The notes under the pieces were generated by a model. That model searched no databases. It had not been told where the DNA came from and was given only the letters and a program-made list of their open reading frames with translations. Positions 10,028 through 19,999 of a DNA stretch of 64,000 bases are shown one piece after another (positions within the stretch are counted from its first letter, which is position 1; each line of letters opens with the position of its first letter). The position numbers were made by a program, and so were the translations under genes. Origin of the DNA: Entonaema liquescens (lineage: Eukaryota; Ascomycota; Sordariomycetes; Xylariales; Xylariaceae); NCBI GenBank assembly GCA_902805475.1, contig CADCSX010000003.1:2418001-2482000 (forward strand), in the 5' to 3' direction.

Positions 10028-10503
10028 GACAATCCTCTTTCTAATCGAGCACTGTATAATAAGACAAAAAGGGTATAAATATCTCCAATTTGTAAAAGAT
10101 TAGAGCTGCGTTAAGTCATTGAGGATAGATGCACCAGAGAAATAAGCGCGTAGTTCCGTTGACTGATAACCTACGTACATAAGTTTTTTAATAGGGGCTT
10201 TCACAACCGATATCTCAACTACCCCTCACGGCCTATGCTATTACGTGTACCTAGGCGGGTAGGTCCCTTAACGCGACTCTCTTATCTCGTTGCAACCAAA
10301 GCCATCAAGATGATCCAGTCGTTATCAACGCGAGGACTGGTAATCGGATCGGGCCTAAGCGGGGCCGTTGTCGGATAAGCCGAGAAGGCAATTATGGGGC
10401 AACCTCCGGTAGGGCTATGGAATGATTCAGACTAACACAATATGGGTACAAAGTACCATATCCGCCTTCGTAAGCCATCGCATACTTTTGTAAGGATCCG
10501 CCT
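10028..10503. other. Intergenic, P450 promoter side and ankyrin gene 3' side
   Basis: No open frame with a recognisable product is present. The region carries the upstream sequence of the P450 gene. Confidence 0.45.
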
Positions 10504-12235
10504 TTAGTACTTGCTAGCCCATTCCCAGGTTTCTTCCGATATATATACGCCCGCCCGATAATGAGAGGTAGGACGAGGAACTTCGACACAGGCATCTTCA
10601 GCGCCCAACGATAATAATAGATCCGCTGTCCACAGCGCTGGTCTTATTCCCGCCCACTCTAGGAGGGGTTTTCCCAAGTATTTCTCGTTCAGCGAAACAC
10701 CGTGTTCCACCAGGAGAAGAATCACCGATGGGCATTGGTCGAAGATGGCACGGCACAATGCCTCATCGCCTACTGTGTGTTTATAGGCCTGACGACCATT
10801 TAGTGGCACCCATTGTCTTGTATGCAACTGTGTATCTTTCTTCCAAAGCATGTTCATCAAGTGGGTTTGGCCTCCTTCCGCAGCACATACGAACGCGAGA
10901 GACAGAGACTCCGGGTTTGTGCTGTGCGCAAGTAGAAGATTAGTCGCTTCTTCATGTCCATATCTGGCGCTTACTGCGATAGGCATGACGTATTCACTGT
11001 ATTTAATATTATCAAGGGAAGCCATATCAACGCCATGATCAAGTAAAATTTCGATCATGCGAAGATTCCCCCTAGAAGCCACTCGACTTATTGCGTAACC
11101 CCCATTATCCTCATTCCTATCCTCATCTATGTTGTCGATAATCGTGGATACATCACCCATGATATACTTATATCCCATCATATACATACAGGCTAGAAGC
11201 ATTCGCACCAATTCCGGTTGATTGTGGCATACTGCTTCATAAAGCACTAGATCGGCGTTGCGGATGGCTTCCGATAACTGTTTGCCCATCACCCGTAAGA
11301 ACCACTGAACAGATAAAAGAGGGCCACGTCTGATTCTTCCGACAATGAGCGTCTCATAATCATGTGCAGTGAGAGGTGGACAATATTCCGCTTCCATAAG
11401 TAACTGGATGACATCCTCATGTCCGCCTCGGATCGCAGCCTCTAATGCATATGTCAGGGGTTTGTCAAAGTCTGTACAGTGTGCATAGTCTATATCCGTA
11501 TCAACATCGTACTCGTCTTCCTCGTCTTCCTCGTCTCGAAGAGGATCCGCACCGCAGTCAAGGAGATAGCGAACGATTTGTAGGTGACCCCAAAAGGCAG
11601 CAATGCCCAGAGGCTTACCAAAAAAGCTATTATATCCGTTGAGGTTTGGCTTCTGCTCTTCCACCAGGGCCTTGACGATTGGCAGATTGCCGATAACAAT
11701 AGCACCCATGAGGATATCTGGTGGATCCTGTACACTGAGTATTGAACTATCTCGGGTGAGTTTGGCAAAGCGAGCCGAAGCTGTGTAATGCTCAGCAATT
11801 GCCTCGGAAATCATCCGATGCTGCTCTATCCGCTGTTCTTTTGACGGCCGAGTTAAGTCATCTAGCGCCTGGTTTACTCTGGCGATAGCCAAAATAGATT
11901 CATTCGTATTGATTTCTTCAGTGCGTGACTTTGCTAGAAGAATCCTTCCTTTCGGGGCTATAGGCATCTTGTCAATTAAAAATGGGGTTGCCGGGTGGTG
12001 TACATCTAGAACTTGGGCGTCGCAGATGGCAAATTGTATAGCGTCATTAAACTTCCCTAAAGAAAAGTAAACACAATGTTAGACCTACTCACGCTATATA
12101 TAGTTAACGCTGTGGGTTATATTACTTACTATTGACAGATCGAAGTAGGAAAGCTCTATAGATGCCAATGGACAAAACCAATTGTTCGATAATTAAATCG
12201 AATACTTCGTTTGGAAAGGCTTGTATGTCTAACAT
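10504..12235 (-). CDS. Ankyrin-repeat protein with F-box-like N terminus
   Basis: Two exons: 12130-12235 and 10504-12056, joined across a 73-base intron (GTAAGT to TTTAG), giving 552 residues. The first exon codes for an F-box-like opening (FPNEVFDLIIEQLVLSIG, then RAFLLRSVNRKF), which is common at the start of fungal ankyrin proteins. Ankyrin repeats fill about residues 125-540. Clear copies include PLGIAAFWGHLQIVRYLLDC, ALEAAIRGGHEDVIQLLME and RVASRGNLRMIEILLDHG. An acidic insert (RDEEDEEDEYDVDTDID) interrupts the second repeat. If the F-box is real the protein may be a substrate adaptor of an SCF ubiquitin ligase, with the repeats choosing the target. That is inference from domain order. 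The downstream ATG at 11967 would drop the F-box-like exon; the splice and the family pattern favour the longer form. Confidence 0.85.
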
Positions 12236-12553
12236 CTCGACTTGTTTCGCTGTATAAAGTATCGGCCAAAATATGTGTTTGTAGAATGGTCCTGGCTCTC
12301 AAATTGGAGTTTGTAGTTCCGGAGATTTAAGCGATCATATTGGTTAAAAGTTCTCTATGGTCGAGTTGGAATACATTTAACGGCATAGACTTGTTAAAGT
12401 AGAATACATACCTCTACTCCCACTACCATAGTTACATACAGCAGCTTAGACCATTCACCTATATCAAATCATTTCTTTCTTTTCGTGGGATGTAAATACT
12501 CATGGAATGTAAATTTTGACTATTATAGAAGACAGTACTAAAACCTTTAGTAC
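12236..12553. other. Intergenic
   Basis: A short AT-rich spacer lies between the ankyrin gene start and the end of the regulator gene, both on the minus strand. Nothing further is seen. Confidence 0.4.
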
Positions 12554-14296
12554 CTATGCATCTCCATCATAGGTTTGGAGTAACTGACGACCAACTCCAC
12601 TCGCCCGTTCCGCATGCCAATATGTCTCCGCGAGTCTGTCGAGAGTCCTAAGACTTCGTTCTACATCATCCCTAGCCATCTTCCTCGTGGTCTCTAGCGT
12701 AGTCTGCCTCAAGCTACGCAGAGCCACTGTCAGAGACAGAGACGCCGCATATGGTATAAAAGGAAGTTTCGATACGTGGAGGTCAAAAAGGAACAATATC
12801 TGTTGGGCGCAATATTTATGTCTAACTCTAGAGCTCCGGATCTCCATAGACAGAGAGCTTTCAGTACCACGAGTTTCGGTAATTTCGATCTGGGGTGGAC
12901 GGTAGGATATGACACCAATAACGTTGTATAGAAGCTCTAGACAAGCTTGTGTGGACGGGTGCATGGTCTGAGCCCTACAGTCCTTGACTAGCTCTTCATA
13001 CTCGGGCCAAGACGCTTCCCAGATGCAATTTTCTTTCGCTATCTCATCCGGCGGCCGCGCCTGGTATAAGTCCAAAACTCGATCGAGCATTTGACACAGA
13101 CGAAATAGCAACGCAAGACCTGGAGGTAGTATCTTCATCGTAGCGTCATCTTGTGACGGTAAGTATATTTCGTTTATATGAATCATAGTTGGCCGGCCTG
13201 TGATCATGGCAACAATTTTATCTAATGAAAACAGGGAACAAAGAAACTCCACGCGACGTGCTTCTGAGATAGAATCCCCAGGCTGGGAGGAGTAATGCAA
13301 TCCGGAGGAATATGCGAAGTGAACCGCTAGGCCGCATAATCGGGCAACCTCGTCGTCACCATCCGGGCCATAGGAATGAAAGGTCATTAGTGCGAGAACC
13401 TGCACAAGCTCTATCCTATCGTCAACGAGACCAATGTCTTGAGCTATTTTTAGAACGCCGAAGAGCCTGTCAGCAAACTCACGAGGAGTCTTGAGAGTCA
13501 ATTGGCCATCGTCGGATTCCGGAAGGTTGAGGTATTGTTTAGCCGAGGGGCTCTTGGAAGCAGCTAGACAAATAGCCTGCCTCAACACGATGGTTGACGG
13601 GTTTTCTCGGCTCACAGTGTCCACAAGTGCCTGAGTACCAAAGTCGACGATAGGTAGGATTGGGTGAATTTCATTCTTATATATCTCTATAATGGCATCG
13701 AGATCCGGTTGAGGAGGGAGAACCTGGAGGCATTCGATTTCCAAATATGGCAATACTGCTCTCACCACCATTGGCAAATACCCCACAGCAACGCCCGGGC
13801 GCCGCTCAGAGGGTGGTGCCCTCATATCCTGGAAGGAAGGGCGTAGGATACGCGATGGAGGGAGTTGCTGCGCCGGGTCCATCTCTATACCTAAAGCCGC
13901 GTGAACAGAGAGGAGAAGGGAGTGCGCAGATGAAGGCCCGGCGAACGGGGCTGTACATCTTGAAGTCGGGGTAGACAGCAAGGTTTGCTGGCTATCGCTA
14001 TCAACTTCCCTAGAATCGAATGAGTCGGGCGGTTGTTCATCCACGAAGTGAGCAGGGAGCTGTCCATCTAACAGATCCGACACGGCCATCGTCATCTGGT
14101 ACTTAGCCCCCTCCTGTTGCATCGGGGTATCAACGCTAACACCATGGCTACATTTCCGTTTCCCTTTTCTGCATGGTTCACAAGCTTTCTTTACTTGCTT
14201 GCGCTTAGACCCGCTTCCATCCCCAGGGTCTCCGAGAAATCTGATTCTCTTCATATCGTCTTTTGAAGAAAGAGTAGGAATTCCGGCGAGGATCAA
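12554..14296 (-). CDS. Zn2Cys6-type fungal transcription factor with an incomplete zinc cluster
   Basis: Intronless, 580 residues. A basic N-terminal cluster KKACEPCRKGKRKCSHG gives Cys39, Cys42 and Cys49, the first half of a Zn(II)2Cys6 binuclear cluster. The three cysteines expected in the next 20 residues or so are absent; the next cysteine is about 60 residues away. A likely alternative start is Met15. The middle region (about residues 195-440; EIHPILPIVDF, RLCGLAVHFAYSSGLH, RVEFLCSLFSLDKIVAMITG) is the fungal-specific transcription factor (MHR) domain. No plausible intron near the cluster restores the missing cysteines. It may bind DNA poorly, bind with a partner, or belong to a subgroup with a variant cluster. 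It is transcribed divergently from the sugar epimerase at 14663, so that gene is a reasonable target (inference). Confidence 0.88.
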   Translation of the reverse strand: MILAGIPTLSSKDDMKRIRFLGDPGDGSGSKRKQVKKACEPCRKGKRKCSHGVSVDTPMQQEGAKYQMTMAVSDLLDGQLPAHFVDEQPPDSFDSREVDSDSQQTLLSTPTSRCTAPFAGPSSAHSLLLSVHAALGIEMDPAQQLPPSRILRPSFQDMRAPPSERRPGVAVGYLPMVVRAVLPYLEIECLQVLPPQPDLDAIIEIYKNEIHPILPIVDFGTQALVDTVSRENPSTIVLRQAICLAASKSPSAKQYLNLPESDDGQLTLKTPREFADRLFGVLKIAQDIGLVDDRIELVQVLALMTFHSYGPDGDDEVARLCGLAVHFAYSSGLHYSSQPGDSISEARRVEFLCSLFSLDKIVAMITGRPTMIHINEIYLPSQDDATMKILPPGLALLFRLCQMLDRVLDLYQARPPDEIAKENCIWEASWPEYEELVKDCRAQTMHPSTQACLELLYNVIGVISYRPPQIEITETRGTESSLSMEIRSSRVRHKYCAQQILFLFDLHVSKLPFIPYAASLSLTVALRSLRQTTLETTRKMARDDVERSLRTLDRLAETYWHAERASGVGRQLLQTYDGDA

Positions 14297-14662
14297 TCAA
14301 AAGAAAGTCCGCAGGGTCCAGCGGTGTGTGGACCTGCTCAATGCGGTAAGTCCGCAGATCGTCGGCGTGATGCGACGCTACGCCTTTAGCTCCATAGAAA
14401 CCATTAACAATCAAACACCAATATCGACATTGTATGATAGGGAAGAGCATATGGTCCTTAGAAATTCTCTTGGATCTGATATTAATAATGCCTCAAAACG
14501 TTCTAGGTAGTCCTTTAGAGTTTCATGGCATTTGTTGGTGTTTATATAAAGGGAGAGGTCGAGACTCAACCGTTGATTCTGACACCAACTCCTTTCATAT
14601 AACTTAGGCACTCGAAGCTCACAAGTAACTCATAGAAATTTAAAATATTTTCAAATCTCAAT
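14297..14662. promoter_or_regulatory. Bidirectional promoter between regulator and sugar epimerase
   Basis: A 366-base spacer separates two divergent starts. It contains everted CCG/CGG pairs, CCG-N10-CGG at 14309-14324 and CCG-N8-CGG at 14352-14365, the kind of spaced triplets zinc-cluster factors bind. Chance occurrence is quite possible. AT-rich sequence precedes the epimerase ATG. Confidence 0.45.
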
Positions 14663-15556
14663 ATGCATCTTTCTACGCACACATGGATGCGACCAGAGCC
14701 TCTTGAGGTAACTCTGAAAAGGGCAGCCTCTCTAGGTTACTCATCGATCGAGCTCGCCGGCGAACCCTCTCGATACAGTGTTAGCGAAACCCAAACGCTC
14801 TTAAAGAAATACAACATATCATGCTGGGCAACTGTGACGATCATGTACGGCTCGCGAGATCTATCTGCGGTGGACCCAGCCCAACGCGCGGACACCGTTA
14901 GTTACATGAAGAGTGTTGTCGACTTGGCCGCTGGATTAGGAGCAAAGACAACAACTGTGGTCCCTTGTACGGTCGGCAAGCTTCACCCGGTGGCGAGCGC
15001 CTCCGAGGAATGGGGATGGGTCGTGCAGGGCGTGCGAGAGGTGGCACAGTATGCCTTGCAGAAAGGAGTGCGCATAGCGATAGAGCCTCTTAATAGATTT
15101 GAGACGTACATCATCACCAACACGTCTCAGGCATTGCAGCTCATCGACGAAGCGAATGTGTCGAACCTCGGTATCGCTTTTGACCCCTTTCACTTGAATA
15201 TCGAAGAACCAGATCTGATCGCGGCGCTGCGTAAGTGCGGTAACAGGACTTACGACGTCCACCTCGGCGAAAACAATCGTCTTTCTCCAGGTGACGGCAG
15301 TTTGGACTGGCCTTTAATCGTCCAGACGCTACGCGAAATTGGCTATGATGGTGGTTTAGCGCACGAAGCTATGCCGCCAATTGACCGGTCTTCGGGCGGC
15401 CAGTTCGGACTGAAGCAGTTAGAAGCCGAACCATGGGATGTTGATGAAGGAACTTTGCAATTCTTAAAAGACCATGCTAGTGGTGTATTAAGGGATGACT
15501 ACTATACTGCTATGGTAGCACGTACGGCAGAAACAATTCTCCCACTGATTAAATAA
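14663..15556 (+). CDS. Ketose 3-epimerase (D-tagatose/D-psicose 3-epimerase family)
   Basis: Intronless, 297 residues, the normal length of the family. It is a TIM-barrel sugar-phosphate isomerase/epimerase-like enzyme. The metal-binding set is intact: Glu141 (IEPLNRFE), Asp174 (FDPFHLNIEE), His200 (VHLGENNR) and Glu235 (HEA). The spacings of 33, 26 and 35 residues equal those of the characterised D-tagatose 3-epimerase ligands. Such enzymes interconvert ketoses at C3 with a divalent metal, the two glutamates acting as acid and base. The sugar used here cannot be read from sequence. The start is chosen because MHLSTHTWM opens the first barrel strand directly and the leader before it is AT-rich. 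The neighbouring divergent regulator and downstream SDR suggest a small sugar-use locus (inference). Confidence 0.9.
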   Translation: MHLSTHTWMRPEPLEVTLKRAASLGYSSIELAGEPSRYSVSETQTLLKKYNISCWATVTIMYGSRDLSAVDPAQRADTVSYMKSVVDLAAGLGAKTTTVVPCTVGKLHPVASASEEWGWVVQGVREVAQYALQKGVRIAIEPLNRFETYIITNTSQALQLIDEANVSNLGIAFDPFHLNIEEPDLIAALRKCGNRTYDVHLGENNRLSPGDGSLDWPLIVQTLREIGYDGGLAHEAMPPIDRSSGGQFGLKQLEAEPWDVDEGTLQFLKDHASGVLRDDYYTAMVARTAETILPLIK

Positions 15557-16174
15557 CCCCCTATTTTTGTGTAATAGGTCGATTGTTGGAGGACTTCAAG
15601 CTTTAGAACTAAATACAACTTTCTACTTCGATCCCTCACAAGGGAAATGAAGTGTACTACTTACCGAATATGAATCTCATAGAAAAAACTGACATCACAT
15701 GGCTAATACTATTATTCGTATAAATTACGCACGAAGCGTAACCGTCTCGGAGCTAATATGGTTAGTCCGGTGAATTATGCGGCCAAAAGGACTTAAGACA
15801 CAAAAGTCCGAGGGCATGCATACTATTCACGGTTCAACAAAGAGAGCTGCAAGAACATTCTTAACATACGCGATATGCAAGGCTGTTATCAGCCGTCGTC
15901 ATCCTCCTGAATATAGGAACTTATCACCAGATATTTCATCGCCGAAATCGTATCGTCGTCGTATTAGATCAATCCACGGGTTTGTAATGTAATAACACTA
16001 AATAATACTCCGTATCTTTGTATTCGTCGTCTAGCACACATATATAGCATAGGATATTCCAATTCGAACATATACTTATCAATCTTAAAACTCGCTCATA
16101 CTTTATGCTGCTCTAGTTTAATCGTGCCAACTCTAGCTATTCTTTGCTTGGAAATCAAGTACCGAACGCTCAAA
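15557..16174. other. Intergenic
   Basis: An AT-rich spacer separates the epimerase and the dehydrogenase. The frame at 15777-15992 has no recognised product. I see nothing else. Confidence 0.4.
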
Positions 16175-17256
16175 ATGGATGCGCCGAATAAAAAGCCCTA
16201 TCATTTACCCACGGACGCCGTCTGGTTCAGTCAGTAATAACCCGGTAACCTCCCTGCAATTCTCCTCCTTCATGATCGCTGACCCGCATATAGTTACCGG
16301 ATGCTCTTCTGGAATCGGCCAATCTCTAGCTCAGCTCATCACGCAAACCTCAAACCGCGTGGTGGCTACCGCACGCAAACTATCAGCGCTATCAGACATT
16401 ACTACTAATGACCGTGTCCTCAAGTTAGAGCTAGACGTCACATCTATCCCTAGCATTGAGGCAGCCCTCCAGGCTACGGTAGAGAAGTTTGGACGTATCG
16501 ATGTCGTAGTCAACAACGCAGGCTATACCCTCGTTGGTGATGCCGAAGGTGCAGAGGACCAGGAATCCCGAGCACTGATGGACACGAACTTCTGGGGCAT
16601 GGTAGACGTGACTAAGAGAGCTCTCGGAATTTTGAGGGATGTGAACCCCAAAACTGGACAGCAAGGCGGTGTAATATTGAACCTGAGCTCCATGGGAGGT
16701 TGGACGGGGTATCCAGGAGGCTCTTTCTATCATGCTAGTAAATTTGCTATGGAAGGGTGGACGGAGGCTGTGGCAAAGGAGGTGCCTGCTTCGTGGAATA
16801 GTAAGTACCGAACCCCTATCTTGAAAATAACTGGATTCAAATATTCGGTACACTTCAAGTGGGTGACCTACTAATACGTAAAATTACTTAGTTCATTTAT
16901 CCAACATCGAGCCGGGGGGCGTAAAAACCAACTATACCACATCTTCTCTCAAACACATGGCCAAGAGACACCCAGCGTACGCTGATCCAAGTTATACTAC
17001 GAATCTCTTGGTGACCCATATGATAAGCGAGGAAGGTCGCAAGTTGTGGTCAGAGCCAAAGGATCTGGCTGCAGCAATGTATCGAGTTGTGAGTCGCGGT
17101 CAGCGGATCCCGATCCGAGTACCGTTGGGACCTGATTCCTGGGGGATGATAATGAAGGACCTCGAAGATACCAAGAGAGATCTAGAGGAGTTGAAAGAAA
17201 TCAGCTTAAGCGTGGGCGACCCGAAGCAGCTGGAGGCTATCAGCTTTTTAAAGTAA
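16175..17256 (+). CDS. Short-chain dehydrogenase/reductase (classical SDR)
   Basis: Three exons: 16175-16229, 16294-16800 and 16892-17256 (308 residues). The first exon begins MDAPNKKPYHLPTDAVWF and splices (GTCAGT to TATAG) straight into ITGCSSGIG. An ATG at 16179 in another frame reads through the intron and misses this conserved start. The second intron has a CTACTAATACG branch site. Motifs: TGxxxGIG cofactor loop (residues 20-27), NNAG (92-95), catalytic Ser150/151 and Tyr164-x3-Lys168 (YHASK). A reductase or dehydrogenase using NAD(P) is certain; the substrate is not. An arginine in the second-strand ATARK segment suggests NADP. It follows the sugar epimerase on the same strand, so a role in the same sugar or polyol route is possible but unproven. 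Confidence 0.92.
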
Positions 17257-18522
17257 TCTATGCAAGATGACAATACAGCTACAGTCTATAAATCCTTAGA
17301 AATATTTTATTGAGAGGTATTTAACAATAATAGTATCGCTGCGTCGCCAGGCAACGAGGCAATGAGGAGACTAATGTAGTTCCCTAGCAACGCAACATAA
17401 ACTTATAGTATGTATTAACAACCCCTCCCAGTACACTTGAACAGAAGTTCTATTGCCAAAGAGGCCGTGGTCTAATGGACTGTAGGAATGACGGTGTAGA
17501 TAAAACCTCGTTTTTTCGAAGGTTACGGGTTCGAGCCAGCGGCAGGGCGGCTTGTTAGGCCTACTTGCTCAGGTCAAATGCGCGCAGCTCGAGCTTCGGA
17601 ACCTGCTTTTTTGTCTTTTTGACCTTTCTATCCTTTTTTTTATTTTATTTTTCCTCTTTTCGCATTTCAATTATCGGCTATCACTGCCGTGGTAGAGTTA
17701 TATTGTTATATTGCGTTCAAAGGAACTCTCCCAACCCAGTGATTAAAAGAGAGCTATGTATGAATCTCGAATTGTTTTAATAGTAAGTTTTCGAGGCTTG
17801 CTAGAGCCAAAATCCCTAGGATCAGGATAAAATACCGTTTATGATATTGACTAAAAACGATTTACCTGAGGGAGTGGTCTTTTTCTACGACATCTCACGA
17901 TAGCTCCCCCTTTTCAATTATAGATTACTAATACATCTAACTAGCTCCTCTCACATCTTTATTGCCGTCCATGACGTTTCCCGCTATCGGGCAGCGGCTC
18001 AGGGTATTCTTTGGAAATAAGTATACGTAACATTATAAATACGCGTCGCGATTATACCCTGTCCATCTATCCAGTCTCTCTAGTGTATATCAAAACGTGC
18101 TTGGATAGTTCATCGCATCACATAACCGATGCATATTATGGTCTATAGGCTCATTAGCGTTCAAACCTAGTGTAGTATATTGATCTTATTCGTTAGGAAT
18201 CAAGATTGGACCCCTCAACGGGTTGACTACTTGGGTATCCAGATTGACGTTATCCGCGGGGTATTTGATCTCATTTTGGAGATATCCTCATCGCGACTTG
18301 ACCATTCGTCGCAGATAGTAAAACTGTTGACGTGATTGTGCTAATATTGATACAACCGTTATCCTTGGCGTGGGAGTCCGGTTTGGTCTTTGGACCTCTT
18401 TGTATAAAGACAGATAGAAGTTCGATATACTCAAGTTGAAACCTAGGAATAGCTATAATCGAGCATATCATTTTCAAATCTGATCTTCGCTTATACACTT
18501 TATTCGATATATACTCGTCAAC
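17257..18522. other. Intergenic, with a tRNA-like repeat
   Basis: A 1.27-kb spacer holds the tRNA-like sequence at about 17464-17543 and a T-rich strip near 17605-17660. No protein gene is seen. Confidence 0.45.
17464..17543 (+). repeat. tRNA-like sequence, possible tRNA-derived SINE head or tRNA relic
   Basis: TGGTCTAATGG (17468-17478) fits the internal A box and GGTTCGAGCC (17528-17537) the B box of RNA polymerase III genes. GCCGTGG at 17464 can partly pair with CCAGCGGC at 17536. The T-stem does not pair properly and no clean anticodon arm can be drawn, so this is not a normal tRNA gene. A T-rich strip lies about 70 bases downstream. A SINE head or a decayed tRNA fits better. Confidence 0.35.
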
Positions 18523-19999
18523 ATGGCACCACCTGCAGCAGACGTTGACGTTCAGTCCGAAGTGCCGGTGGAGCAGACTATTAAGAAGTCTGTCGGCCCA
18601 GTCCCCGTTAAGACGTTGACCAGTTCCAGACTTGATGGGCCCTTAAAATACTCTGGAAGTCTTGACTCATACGAGCAGTTTGATGTCACTAAAGTCATCG
18701 GCCGGGAATTCAGTAACCTCCAGCTAAGCGAGATCCTACATGATGACACCAAACTTCGCGACTTGGCAATCCTCGGTAAGCAAGTCTGCCATGTAGACGT
18801 TGGTGGAAGTCTAAGTTTCTAATTGTTGAAAGTCTCTGAGAGGGGCGTTCTGTTCTTCCGTAACCAGGATATCAACATTGACGACCAAAAGCTGTTGGGT
18901 GACCGACTTGGACAACTCACCGGCAAGCCGGAAACATCCAAACTTCATCGCCACGCACTCTCAAACAGCAAACGCGGTATCCCCGTTGATGAGAATGGCC
19001 GTCTTGACGACGAAGTATCTATTATCTCTTCTGAGCAGAACCGTAAATTCTACAAGGATCGGTATACGGCCTTCTCCAAGAAAATCGCCAGTCATGGCTG
19101 GCATGCGGAGTATGTGTTAAAATGACCCTGCTTATCGAACGATTTGATTACTCACAACAGAGATAGTATCACGTTTGAGAATATCCCTTCGGATTACGCC
19201 ATCCTCAAGATCATCCAGCCGCCCGAGGATGTTGGTGGTGACACCCTGTGGGCATCGGGCTACGAAGCTTACGACCGCCTCTCTCCGCCTATTCAGAAAC
19301 TAGCGGAGAGCCTAACCGCTACACACAACCAACCGGGTTTCGTGAGGGTACAGAATGACTTTGGCGAAGAGCTTATTGACCAGAACCGGGGCTCTCCCGA
19401 GAACAATGGCCTTGACTTTAGGGCAGAGCAGTAAGTAGAATCTTCTCGGCTGGTCTGAATGGAGATCTTAGACTAACCTCCTCAAGTCCCCTGATTCGCA
19501 CAAACCCGGTGACTGGGTGGAAGAGCCTGTTCGGCGCAGCCGGTCAAGTCGAAAGCGGATGGATCAACGGAGTCACCGAGCGAGAGAGTGAAATACTCAA
19601 AGCCTACTGTGCGTTACTAAGAACATATTCCAAAGAGACTCTCTAACAGGATACTAGTCCTCCAGGTAATTGTCGAGAACCACGACCTGCAGGTCCGGTT
19701 TAGGTGGAACAAGAACGATCTTGCCATCTGGGATAAGTAAGTCATTCGATTTAGACCGAATTTAAGCAATAGCTCTAACGACTCCGTCTAGCCGCTCCGT
19801 CTTCCACACAGCTACAAAGTAAGTTATCCCTTACAACAAAGTAATTAATTAGTTATGATATAGGATGATGAATTAACACCAAATTAGTGACTACGTCGGA
19901 AAGCGTCAAGGCAACCGAGTTGTGTCTATTGGCGAGAAACCATACTTTGACCCTAATTCCAAGTCCCGTCGTGAAGCTCTTGGGCTTCATGAATCCTGA
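18523..19999 (+). CDS. TauD/TfdA-family 2-oxoglutarate dioxygenase (sulfonate/taurine dioxygenase-like)
   Basis: Seven exons: 18523-18775, 18833-19109, 19161-19430, 19487-19608, 19658-19736, 19792-19818 and 19888-19999; all junctions are GT-AG and keep frame. The protein begins MAPPAADVDVQSEV and contains RGVLFFRNQDI, the iron-binding segment GWHAE, GGDTLWASGYEAYDRLSP, NPVTGWKSLF, NDLAIWDNRSVFHTAT with the second iron histidine, and NRVVSIGEKPYFDP with the arginine that holds 2-oxoglutarate. Fungal relatives include Jlp1-type sulfonate dioxygenases, which release sulfite from sulfonates for sulfur supply. One oddity: as spliced, the usual HxD reads His-Ala-Glu followed by an extra Asp-Ser before ITFENIPSDY, because the intron falls inside this motif. 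Glutamate is tolerated in some HxD/E enzymes, or the junction may be slightly different. Cytosolic; no targeting signal seen. Confidence 0.9.

Noticed and set aside
11490..11798. 102-codon minus-strand frame
   Set aside because: Alternative frame within the ankyrin gene exon.
16179..16291. ATG at 16179 as the SDR start
   Set aside because: It reads through the first intron; the ATG at 16175 with a spliced junction gives the conserved SDR N terminus.
17461..17545. A functional tRNA gene
   Set aside because: T-stem and anticodon arm cannot be formed; kept only as a tRNA-like repeat.
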